A DNA stretch of 64,000 nt from Emydura subglobosa (Eukaryota > Chordata > Testudines > Chelidae): assembly GCA_007922225.1 (NCBI GenBank), contig ML679958.1, forward strand, positions 52,036,838 to 52,100,837. The letters run 5' to 3'. Both the position numbers and the translations under genes were made by a program. Below are positions 37,437 to 47,665 of the stretch, one piece after another (the stretch's first letter is position 1; each line of letters opens with the position of its first letter). The notes under the pieces are model-generated. The model was not told the origin of the DNA, did no database searches, and worked only from the letters and a program-made list of their open reading frames with translations.

Positions 37437-37775
37437 CCTACTCATACCGTAAAGCTACAGCTACTCTTGGAGCTGGGGGTGTGATTCCCAGTTTGCATAG
37501 AGGTACCCATGCTAGCTCTGTTCCATCTAATGCACTAAAAATAGCAGTGTAGCTGGGGTACACAGGCAGTGGTGAGTGGTGGCTGCATGGGTTAGTTGCC
37601 GCCAGTATGTACCCATGGGGTCCGGGCAGATTTGTGTTGGGGGAGACTAGCCCTGGCTGTCCATGCTACACAAGTACACTACTCTCTTTAGCGCACAGCC
37701 TCAAGCGGAGCTAGCATGGATACCTCTGTGTGAGCTGGGAATCACCTCCCCCACTCCAAGTGTAAACATCTCTTA
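37437..37775. mobile_element. MITE with long inverted arms
   Basis: A left arm at about 37471-37517 (agctgggggtgtgattccca...) pairs with the right arm at about 37709-37756 (...gctgggaatcacctccccca) over some 45 bp with few mismatches. The middle (37520-37705) is GC-richer. The exact termini and target duplication were not resolved. No coding capacity; likely a non-autonomous DNA transposon. Confidence 0.7.
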
Positions 37776-38569
37776 AGGCAGAATTTCAGAACCAAGGTAA
37801 GAGGTGCAGGATAGACTCAAGTTGCTGGAGGATTTCTCTATTCTAGGGGAATTCTTGGTGGGACAGAACCACCAAGTTTAAGTCTTCTTTGCTCTTGGGG
37901 AAATGCATACGGTAGACTTAACAGATCTGAGAATTAGTCCCTGATACATTAATATCCCATTCTTATTCACACAAATATTGCCAAAGTGTAGTTACTCAAA
38001 TGTACACAATCCACAAAAATCAGACACTTTAACATTTCAAGACTACCTGAATCTTTCTCAAGTATCTCTTTAGGATCTATCACTGATACATGTAAGCATA
38101 TCCAAATAGCACTCTCTTCCTGCTGAGAGAAATAATTCTATATATTCTTAATTAGACAAAACATTAGAGATAAAGCTAAACATATAAACATAATTTACAC
38201 CCCTCAATGAAATATGTCCATTACATTAAAGAGGAACTACTTGTGTAATAATGAATCCTCAAATTTGACACTACTGAGCAAATAAAACATATACATAGTC
38301 TATTATCCAAACTTTGTTTAAAAAGCCTGTGTAACACTTATTAAAGTTAAAGGGGAAATGCTATTTTCAATGGAAGTTTGGAGTGGGCCCTAAAAAGGAA
38401 CACAATTCTGGGAGCAGAATTAAGATTGTTTGGGTGTTGGCTATTGAAAATGTTTCTGTTTGAATTAGGCAGTAAGGGTAGTATCAGAATTGTTTAAACA
38501 GATGTGATTAATGGTATGCCTTCTCTTTGAAGCTGCTTAGCAACCATAACTGAAATTTAACAAAATTAT

Positions 38570-38715
38570 TTGCTCTATGATCTTCAATGGCTGCCTGTTG
38601 GCTTCTAGATAAAATTGAAGGCATTGTTTTTGACCTATAATAAAAGCCATAAAAGGCCTGGAACCTACCTATCTGAGGCCACCTCTTTCTTCATGCCACA
38701 GATGATATTAGGGCT
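38570..38715 (+). mobile_element. L2/CR1-like LINE fragment (ORF2 C-terminal)
   Basis: Translated in one frame with a stop inside, the segment gives DLQWLPVGF, stop, IKLKALFLTYN, then RPGTYLSE, matching the 'LHWLPV..R..FK.L.LTYKAL.G..P.YL' block at the C-terminus of L2-type ORF2. It is a short, dead remnant. Confidence 0.55.
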
Positions 38716-39280
38716 GGAGCTCCCTTAGTATAAAATAAGGACTTCTGGTGGGGTGATTTCTGAGGATCTCCTTGATTCCAGAACTCACGCCAACGCCTTC
38801 ATCTATCATAGATAAAATCTGCTGAACTTTAAGGCACTGTGCATACCCTATTTATTTGGCATTGGAAGAAGGGACAGTATCTTTCAATGTCCTTTTTTCT
38901 GTCTCACTGTGATTGGTTGAGAGGAGCTTGATTAAACTGAGGAAGTTGTGCACTGTGACTACTCAATATTGACAAGGAGAGCTAGAGCTGTGAATAGATT
39001 ATTTAAGAAATATCCATATAAAATAGTTTGACAGGAAGTGAATACTATAAACTATACTGTAAACCATTGAAACAACAGCACATTAAGAAATGTGATGCAG
39101 TAGGAGATTTAACCACACAAATCACATTCAATTCAATTTTCAAATTTTTAAAGCCAACGAGTAGATTTAGCCACACAAGGTTCATTGAAATGAATGGAAT
39201 TCATGGGGTTAAAACCTATAGTTGGCTTTGAACATTTCAAATCTAATGTCCAAAAAAATCTAGGTTTGTTATATGATCTT

Positions 39281-39873
39281 GGGCCAAGGTCCACAGAGGG
39301 ACTTAGACAACACTCAGCATTGCAACACCTAACTTTTAGTCACCTAGCCATCCAATGTAATCCATAAACCCTTGATTAGGTATCTAAGCTATACTATGCA
39401 CAGAGAGAGAGAGGCAGCTGAGAATGGGATCCACACAAAAGCCAGCATGCTAGGCAGGGAGCCACCTAACCTGGCCAATACCAGATGCTGACAAGACAGG
39501 TCTGTCCTAACCCCATCCCTCTTAGGGAGTTAGGGACCTAAGTCTGAGCTAGAGGGAGGTGCCTATCCCTGCTTGAGATCCACAGACATCTGAAGTCAGG
39601 CGTCTAAGCCATTTCTGACAAGAATGGCAGTGGTGCGCGCCTAACTTGACACACAATGGCCAGGGTGGGAGGCGGGAGAGGAAGATGCAGTGTATGTGAG
39701 GCAGCAGTGCGCATGCCCAAAGGCAAAAGCATACGCACCTAGGGGACTTTTACAGCAAAAAGTAATGAGTTTAGGCACCTAGACAGTTAGGGGGAAGCTT
39801 AGCTCTGGCTTGTGATCATAGTGGCACCTAAATCTGAGCTTTAGATACCCAAGTCCCTTTGTGGATCTGGGCC
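39281..39873. mobile_element. non-autonomous DNA transposon, 593 bp
   Basis: The left end (GGGCCAAGGTCCACAGAGGG) and the complement of the right end (GGCCCAGATCCACAAAGGGA) are inverted repeats of about 24 bp. The interior contains repeated 'ttaggca/cctaa' motifs and 'gccagcatgctaggcaggga' (39441), shared with the longer element at 53757-54800. No transposase is encoded. Target duplication was not resolved. Confidence 0.75.
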
Positions 39874-40142
39874 ATTGTATCAAAGGAAGACACACAGAAG
39901 TATTTCAAATATACCATTTTCCACCTTTGGAAACTTCAGAATATCTTCCACTTAGCTCCCTAGCCCAGTACATAACTTCTCAAGCCACCTTTGAACTTTC
40001 TAGAGTTGGTTCACTCTTGCAGAAGAGTATCTATGAGATGTATCAGAATCCTTTAAAACTTGGAAAGACAGGCATTTTCAGCCCTAACGTTGCCATTTTG
40101 TGTCTGATCATTACAGGCAGCTCATTCTCCAGTGAAGTCAAT

Positions 40143-40180
40143 GGGAATTAAAGACCTGTTTGGGAATTAAAGACCTGTTT
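40143..40180. repeat. perfect 19-bp tandem duplication
   Basis: 'gggaattaaagacctgttt' occurs twice in direct contact (40143-40161 and 40162-40180) without a mismatch, implying a recent slippage duplication. Confidence 0.95.
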
Positions 40181-40932
40181 ACATCTTTCACTGAAACAGG
40201 GCCTCATTGTTTTAAAGCTCTTTTGTTTGCAACATTATAAGAGACCAATGTCAGAGTTCATGTGCCTACTAAACTTACTGATCTGTAGTAGGTGGCCCAT
40301 CCAGGTCAGCTTGAATCACAGGTCAAGACTTGTATCACAGCAGTTTTCAGCACCTTTAGCTGAGAAAATAGGACTACAAGCTGCAGTTTTCAAAGGAGTG
40401 CCTAACACCGTTAAGGTCTTTTGAAAACCCCAGCTTCAGTCTTTGGTGTACGCAGGCCAGCATATATCAAGCCCTAAATTCACTTTAGAAAGAAAGAAAG
40501 AGAAAGAGGTGGAATTTCAGAAAATTGAGTTCCTTCTTCCCTTCCCCCCATCACCATTTTGACCAATAGAATATGGACAGCAACAAAACTTAGGGGGCAG
40601 CTAGCATACTGTATATTGATATAGACAGTGTATTTCTAAAGGATCTTAAAGCTCCAAGCAGTGTGTACAGATTCAGATTCATTTATAATACAATTATTAA
40701 ATAAAAAGTATTAAGTGGAGCAATATATATAAACATGTACCTACTACAATTATCTTAAATTATATATGTGTGTATGCATGGTGTCACTTGCTGAAAGCTC
40801 TTTTCTTTTGGCCTTGTATTATAGGGAGACTCAATGTGTGCAACTATAGCTATGTGCATTATTGTGTTATTTCCAACATATAACATATAAAATAGAGCTT
40901 AACTGTTCAGCTAAGTGAAAATTGCAGCACTA

Positions 40933-41178
40933 TTAGATTTTAAGTAACAATTGTCCATCTGATATAGAAGGAGAGAGAGGGTATTTATTTTCTTCCAACA
41001 GCCAAAAGGTGATCATAAAAATTCTAAATTCTTCTAAAATTCGTTGAGATTGTCCAAGAAAGTGTGTAAAATACTTATCCATCATTCTGAGCCGCTGGTC
41101 AGGGAATGACAGTGCAGTAAATATCTTCAGCAGCTGCCTTGGAATGTACAAGCTGTTTTCGGTAGGAATTTTCAGCAC
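40933..41178 (-). other. minus-strand open frame, unidentified
   Basis: An 81-codon frame (SLYIPRQLLKIFTALSFPDQ...) with a more protein-like composition than most ORFs in the window. I do not recognise it. No convincing acceptor, donor or start context was found, so it may be chance or a fragment of an old pseudogene or transposon. Confidence 0.15.
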
Positions 41179-41659
41179 TCATATAAAACACACTGTCATG
41201 AGTGACTGCCTGCTCTCCAAAGTCATTACTATTGGGATGATGGAACATCTTTCAGTGAATAACCAAAAAAACTTAAAATGTCATGTCAAGTTTGTTGAAG
41301 CCATTTTCAAGCCTTGTTCAAGGTTACATGAATATTGAGTATGCCTGTTTTTAAAAAGTATGAGATCTATGAGAGAGATCACTCAGAAGGCTGGTAGATG
41401 AGTCACTTGATTTTAAAAAAGAAAAGAAATTTGTCTAGTCCTCTTTGGGAAAGTCAGTCAGGCAGAGCCATTTATTCATCAGCTAGTGCAACTCACTCTG
41501 ACTGCTGGTGAGATAAGTCAAGATCGCTGTCACTTAATTAGTCACATAGCAAAAGAGACCAGAGAGGAAAGAAAGTAGATTAGCTTGCATGATTAAATTA
41601 CAATGCAATTTTGATTTATTTAAAATTTTAAAAATCTGACAAATTCTAAATGACGACCG

Positions 41660-41706
41660 CCCCCCCCCCCCAAAAAAAAAAAAAAAAAGAAAGAAAGAAA
41701 AAACAA
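41660..41706. repeat. C-run, A-run and (GAAA)n microsatellite
   Basis: About 12 C (41660-41671), about 17 A (41672-41688), then GAAA units. It directly abuts the outer edge of the inverted Penelope-like segment, so it may mark the insertion boundary. A run like this is also prone to assembly error. Confidence 0.9.
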
Positions 41707-42767
41707 AGTGGGTTAGGTAATATTTACCAACTTTGGAGCATGTTACAGGTTGTTGTAATGAGACATAAACCCAGTCTCTCTACTGAGTCCATGATTTTTA
41801 ATGTCTAGCAGAGTTATAAATTTAAGCTCCCAGCCTCATCTTTTGAAGGTGTTGTGCGGGTTTCCTTTGAGGATGAGTACTGAGAAGTTAGATGTGGAAT
41901 GACCATTTTGTGAAAAGTGTTCACCCACAGAAGATAGGGCTTTTTTGTCTCCTACCATTTTTCTGTGTGTGTTCATTTAAGAGCATAATGATTGTCTAAT
42001 TTCTCCAACATAATTGTTATTGGGGGCATTCAGTGCACTGGTTGAGGTACACCACATATTGTGAAAAGCATATGTAGGATCCATTGATCTTGGAAGGGGT
42101 TCTGTGGAGGATATTGATCATTTAAGAGTGGCTGTATGGCTGCAGGTTTTGCATTTTAAGTTATAGCAGGGTCTGGTGCCGCTTTGAGTTGGTGGGTCCT
42201 GGTCTGTGGGGAGCTGGCTTCTAATGATGAGCTTGTGGGGCTGTGAGTGACAACTAGGGGTCTGTGATCAGTGGCATTTTTCTATATTGAAGCAGGTTTT
42301 CTTGGCGAATTAGGGTGGCTCATTCTATGATGTGATCTGGTTCGCTGGTGGAGTGTCCTTGTTTACTGAAGGCAGTTTTAGGTATGTTAAAGTATGTATC
42401 CTGGACTGCCAGAGCATATTCTGTGGTATCTGAGTGACTGGCTATAGATAACAGATTTCTTGATGTGTCTGGAGTGTTTGCTTTATCTGTGAAGGTAAGT
42501 GTGGTCAGCCATGGGTTTCTTGTGTGTAGTTGTCTGTAAGGTTCTATTGGAGAAGCTGATCATAGCATCCAGGAAGTTGATGTGGGAGTTTTCTAAAGAG
42601 AGTTTTATGGACAGTTGATGGTTGTTGAAGTTGTGGTGAAAATCTATGAGGAAGTTTAGGTTGTCTGTCCAGAGGATGAAAATATCATTAATGTATCTCA
42701 GGCATATCATTAGTTTAGTGTTGCATATGTCAAGAAATTCTTCCTCAAGGTAGGCTTATTGGGGAGC
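41707..42767 (-). mobile_element. Penelope-like element, inverted part (RT and GIY-YIG relic)
   Basis: On the minus strand the sequence reads into a reverse transcriptase segment at 42710-42483 (LRYINDIFILWTDN, where the family usually has RYIDDIF, followed by INFLDAMI), then 230 bp further decayed sequence, then a GIY-YIG endonuclease remnant at about 42060-41890 (NNYVGEIRQS, GEHFSQNGH, LKGNPHNTFKR). This order of RT then GIY-YIG is specific to Penelope-like elements. Several stops break the frame. The last about 220 bp (41925-41707) are homologous, in inverted orientation, to 42840-42967. Confidence 0.75.
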
Positions 42768-43232
42768 CATCCTAGTACCCCTGGCTACAAAATATAAAGT
42801 ACCCCAGTACAAAACGATCACCCCATATCTGACCTCTCAAACCTCAACTTCAAAGGAAACCTGCACAACACCTTCAAAAGACACACCTGAGAGCTTAAAT
42901 TCATAACTCTAATAGACACAAAAAAATCATGAACTCAGTTATGTCTCATTATAACAATGTGTAACCCACTAACTCTCTTTAGACCTGCAGTGGTGTTAAT
43001 TGCCCATTTCCTGCAACGTGTGAACTCCTCATGCTTTATAAATATTCCATCTTGTATTGTGACTGTGACACTGAGTATCTCTGCCAGACCTGAAGAAGAG
43101 CTTTGTGCTGCTCAAAAGCCTGTCTCTTTCATCAGGAGAAGTTGATCCAATAAAAGATATTACCTCACCCAGCTTATCTCAATCATATCCTGGAACCAAC
43201 ACAACTACAACAACACTGCAAACAAAAAATAT
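42768..43232 (+). mobile_element. Penelope-like element, plus-strand 3' part
   Basis: It begins within the end of the GIY-YIG coding region ('ttcaaaggaaacctgcacaa' at 42850) and runs to a typical 3' end ('acctgaagaagagctttgtg' at 43088, 'ccaataaaagatattacctc' at 43147, 'aacaacactgcaaac'). The 5' part overlaps in content with the minus-strand segment to its left, so the two form an inverted pair. ORFs 42957-43145 and 43105-43326 are not host genes. Confidence 0.75.
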
Positions 43233-43644
43233 TTCTACCGTGGTTGTAAAATGTCAAACACCTTCTCACCTGAAGGCCCAGACACTCCATGTATTCTTCA
43301 TTCCAAAATACTTAAGTATCAATTGAGGAGGCTCAACAGCTGGCAGGATCTGGCCCTGGTTTTGTGAAGATGGAAGCTAGTTTGATAAACTCGTAGTACT
43401 TACTTCCATATTGCTGTCCTTGAGCCACATTGTCTAGAAATAGCTTTTTCAGAAGTAATGATTTTCATTTTATGCCATCTTTTAATTCTTAATTGTTCAT
43501 CCTTATGCCTTAATGACAAGCCACCTACCCTGCAATACTATTTCTTCTGCGTGTAAAATTACTCCAATTTTGTCTATTTTGGAGGCTTTCTGTTTTGAAA
43601 AAAATAACAGTATGATGAGACTTTTATTTTCTTCTCTTCTACAG

Positions 43645-43904
43645 AGAACCAGAAAACACAACTAGAAAAGTCACATTCACACCACAATATTAATTTCAAC
43701 TTCACACGGACTTCAATCACCAAAAAGCTTAATTATGACATAGAAGCTAATTCCTCTACAGCAAGGAGCAAGGCTGTTGGAAGAAAGGAGGCCTACAGTG
43801 GAGAAAGCAACAGAGAAAAGGAAATGGAGCTTGTTGGATCCGCTTCCAAAGGAGAAGTTGTTCCTGAAGTAGAGGCTTTGCTGGCAAGATTACGAGCACT
43901 ATAA
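43645..43904 (+). CDS. candidate terminal coding exon of an unidentified gene
   Basis: A polypyrimidine tract followed by 'cttctcttctacag' gives a strong splice acceptor ending at 43644. The exon then starts with two bases of a split codon and continues for 85 sense codons to TAA at 43902-43904. The peptide is hydrophilic and Lys/Glu/Ser-rich (NQKTQLEKSHSHHN...) and ends in VVPEVEALLARLRAL, an amphipathic helix typical of conserved C-termini of cytoskeletal or ciliary coiled-coil proteins. There is no start codon, signal peptide or membrane segment in the exon. Codon use is ordinary and there are no internal stops. I could not name the gene. The rest should lie upstream on the plus strand, possibly outside the window, since I found no other convincing exon. 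Chance ORF or pseudogene exon remain possible. Confidence 0.6.
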
Positions 43905-44300
43905 ATTAATCTATAAAACTGATTAAGCAATCACTAAAGACAAGTTATAATAGGCTGATACATTTTTAAAATACACATTAATGTTGCATGACTGACATTT
44001 ACACACTTCTGTATTCCAAACTTCACACACTTTATATCTAAAATGCAAATATGTAACGCTTTGCCTATGAACTTGAGCCCATGGTTTATGCATAACTATA
44101 AGCAGGTTTGTATGCATTTCTATGTATTGAGTCTGTTCTAATGTATCTGGAGCAACAGATGCTGAATTACCCCAAAGAGACAATTATTTAGTGTCCAGAC
44201 TGCTGAACACAATGTTCTGAGAACTTTTCTCCACAACACACAATACATTTTAAATAGTTTTAAACCATCATGTTTGATCATCATCTAGAACTAATAAATA
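43905..44300 (+). other. putative 3' UTR of the terminal exon
   Basis: AT-rich sequence directly after the stop codon, free of recognised transposons, ending near a canonical AATAAA. The antisense ORF 43923-44183 has no known domain. Confidence 0.45.
44292..44297 (+). promoter_or_regulatory. candidate polyadenylation signal AATAAA
   Basis: The first canonical AATAAA downstream of the stop at 43904, 388 bp away; a T-rich stretch ('tatatttttctatattattt') follows within 40 bp. A second AATAAA at 45176-45181 could serve a longer transcript. Confidence 0.4.
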
Positions 44301-47300
44301 ATTGCAGAACAGACCTGTATATTTTTCTATATTATTTCTGTGTTTCACCTGCAGTGTAATTTTTTAGCACCTAAGAAAGGTCTTATATTATCATATTAAA
44401 CACTTATGGAGGAAAATGTATACTATGTGAAATTCTCATAGCCATATTTTAATTCACATTAATCTAAATAAGAACACCAAAGAATGCTGAATAGTTTATG
44501 CATTAGCTAAATGGTAATACATGAACAGAAGCTTACATCTATGCAAGAAATGTATTCTACATATGACTGATATTTCATTACTGTTAAATTGTTTTGATGG
44601 TTGTATAAACCCAATGTACAAAATTTCTATGAATACAATATTGCAATGGTGCACAGAGGACAAAAGCTTCTTATTTCATAAGTAGCTACCAAAGTAATTT
44701 TTTCACTACTTTTACGTACTAGTAAACATAGTTCTGCAAAAATAATATAAAGAACACCTAATGGCAGAGATTTGAAATTGGTTTTCAACAAACACATTTA
44801 CTAGTAACATATACAATCTCATTTGCTAGCACAGAAAGAATCTCACACATAATTGCATCCTCATTTTCGCACAGTCATTGTACGTTGTTACATGTTCACT
44901 AACATATTTATTAATTGCACATCACCATGAAAAAAACTTGCTACCTATGCTATTCAACTAGGAAGCTACTGTTACATTTGGTCCTTTATCTAAAGTTCCT
45001 AATAATCCGAATGTATTCGGTGACCAATATCTCCCTTCCAAATACTCTATTTTTCTTTACAAATGTTGTAAAAATTTCTGTCTTTCAATGAGCCAGCTAA
45101 ATGAAACCAATGTTTCAAAGTTCTGGTGCTTTTTATTTCCTTGTTTAAGTTGCCTTCTTACTTCCTGCAAAAATTAATAAACTAATTAACTAGAATTCGG
45201 AAATTGGCCTGTTTATGAACGCTGGGGCATGGAGTGTTTTTCATTCATCACAGGAATCAGTCTTATGTTTCAAGGTCTGCTGAGACTATCATTATACCCT
45301 TCAGTTATGCTCCCCACTTTAAAAAAACAAATGTCAAGCATAAAGAGAGATCCAATACAGAGAAATCCTACCAGACTTAGGATCTTAGTTTGCCAGGTCT
45401 TCAGTGCCACTTAAGAAACATGGAAAGAATAACTTCATTGAGGAAGCACTTTGCTGGCTCCCATTAATGTGTAAGAGCCACAGAATCGTGTTTTATGCAT
45501 ATTTAGTGGCTGAACAGCAGCTGCTAGTCCAAAGAATGGACTGGAATACCAAATTCACATTGAGATGAATTTCATGTCCATCCACACATGATTATTAGGG
45601 TTGCACAGCCCCCTGCTCCTCCTTAGTTATCTTTGATTCCCATCACCTCCTCTTAATTATCCTAAAACTAGATCTTTATGGGTAAAGGGTGAATTTAATC
45701 CCCAAAATGTAAGACTCAACAGGACAGACATTCATGTATGATTTTATTCACTATAAAAGAATAAAAAATGTATTTTCTGCTTTTGACAGGCTTAAGTATT
45801 TGGGTTACCAAAATGCTTTTACAAGTTCATACAAAATTTGTGGTGAGTAAAAAACGTCCTCACTAATCTCTAGGTGGCTTATGCTGCTGACAATAGGACA
45901 AAAAAACCTGAACATAATAATAAAGGTTGGGTGCAGAGAATAGTAGTTCTGGAGAACTGCAGCTGAAATATTACAGCAATGACCTTTTGGATGGAGATTC
46001 AAATATAAATTCATGGTCCTGAGCATAATAAGTTTGTTCATTTGAATTAGTGGGTAATAGCCCACATCAGAAAACTGACACAATTCAGTACACTTGACAG
46101 TATATGTTCCAGATGGACACAGCATTCATCTAGGATGGAGACCAAATTACTCCTTTTATCCCTTTATCAGACCTAATTTGATGTAAAGTTGAAAATTTTG
46201 GCAGGATAATATGGATTAGTAAACTATAGTTGAATTTTCAATGAGCATAGAATTTATATCAGTACAGTATCTTCCAACTTTCAAACAAACAAAAACTTTT
46301 TTATTTATGCTTAAGCACCCTTACAGCTAGTATTTTGGGCAACTTTTCAAATATGGTTATATGAGCTATAAATGAGTAGTTAACATATATTTTTCTCAAT
46401 GGCTTTTTGTTTAGTACTATCATAATTCAATTAAATTAGAATTGTCCTGTTAAACCAGATGAACTGAATAGTTCTAGATGGCAGTACATTTTTGTTCTGC
46501 ATTTCATCACTCTAATTAAACAAACACCTACTTACTTTATAGTTAAGCAAATGTTTAGGATAAAGAATATATTTTTATGACTATTGCTATGGTAACAAGT
46601 TTAGTTTGGCACATGATGTGATTTTTCAGAATGACGAGTTTTACTCAGATAAAATAGAAATACGACTGAAAAACAGAAACCTCCATTGACTTTCTGCAGC
46701 TTCATATTATTCATTAGAAATATTAGGTCTCAATATCCAAAACTACAACAGCAGTGGGTTGTTTTCTTTCTTTTGGGGTGAAAGGGTGGTTTGTATTTTT
46801 TTAGAAAATCACAAAGCTCTCTGGCATCAGTTGTTGTATTATAGTAGCGATTTTAGATTCACTGTCAATAATGTTTCTTAGTGCACATTCTGTTGCTCGA
46901 GCCAAAGAATAACAACATTTACCAGTGGGGTTTGGTGTAATTGGAACTTTCCAAATACAAAATACGTGTTGATTTTGCAATTCACTTCTTGAAAATCAAG
47001 CCCCTATACAGGCGCCTCCTGAAGTTGTAAATGACTTGCCCCTACATGACTCCAAAAAGAGCAGGAAAATTGAAAGGTTGATGATTGTTAGAGAGCCATT
47101 CAACAGATCCATACGTTAGTACAGTTTGTGTGCTATTGATTAGCATACGTCAAGGACCTTATTTTGCAGGGCTTCTACGACCTCCTAGCCAGTTCCTCAC
47201 ATTTTTCTATTCTGCCTTTTCATCTGACTTGGGAGAGCAGAGTTGATTACTACTTCAATCGTATTTTATTTTTTGACATATAATATACAGTGTTAGAAAT

Positions 47301-47324
47301 GGTACATTTCCAGCTTGTATTGTT
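44301..47324. other. unique AT-rich DNA, possible gene 3' flank
   Basis: No repeat family recognised. ORFs 45229-45414 and 45805-46125 (minus, 106 codons) have no recognisable domain. The lack of transposons over 3 kb next to the candidate exon may reflect a long 3' UTR or conserved flank. Confidence 0.35.
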
Positions 47325-47665
47325 TGTGTCAATGGACCAAATTAATCACTGGTGTAATTCCACTGCGGGGAAGGGAAAGTCATCAAGGCATTAACTGTTC
47401 ATATCACCATCCCACTGAACCTCTAGTGGCATATTCGCTATGAGTTAGTTCCATGAAGGGGACTTAGCCTGAGCTGTACAACATCTAGCATTTTGATGTC
47501 ATGCTGCCTCAAGTGGAAGTCGCAGCCTCAAGTTAGGCTCCATTCACAAAAAATAGCATGCCACAGAAATGCCACAGAAGGGGGGTGCAGCAGAAGTGTA
47601 ACATTACGTTACATAATTTACGTGTCTAAATCCCTGTGTGGATCTAGCCCTATATGTCCCTGTTA
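47325..47665. mobile_element. fragment related to the 39281 DNA element
   Basis: The right edge 'tgtctaaatccctgtgtgga' followed by 'tctagccc' resembles the right end of the 39281-39873 element (aagtccctttgtggatctgggcc). The left part contains 'aatcactggtgtaattccac', similar to another MITE-type palindrome common in sauropsids. The piece is a mosaic and its limits are uncertain. Confidence 0.35.

Noticed and set aside
40488..40508. (GAAA)n-like tract as a CRISPR-like or regulatory repeat
   Set aside because: A plain microsatellite with no spacers; CRISPR arrays are not expected in vertebrate DNA.
42483..42710. Minus-strand ORF with a RYINDIF motif as a possible telomerase-like gene
   Set aside because: The neighbouring GIY-YIG remnant and family 3' end identify a Penelope-like element; the frame is broken.
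45805..46125. 106-codon minus-strand ORF as a candidate gene
   Set aside because: No recognisable domain, no acceptor or polyadenylation context, and length is within what chance gives in 64 kb.
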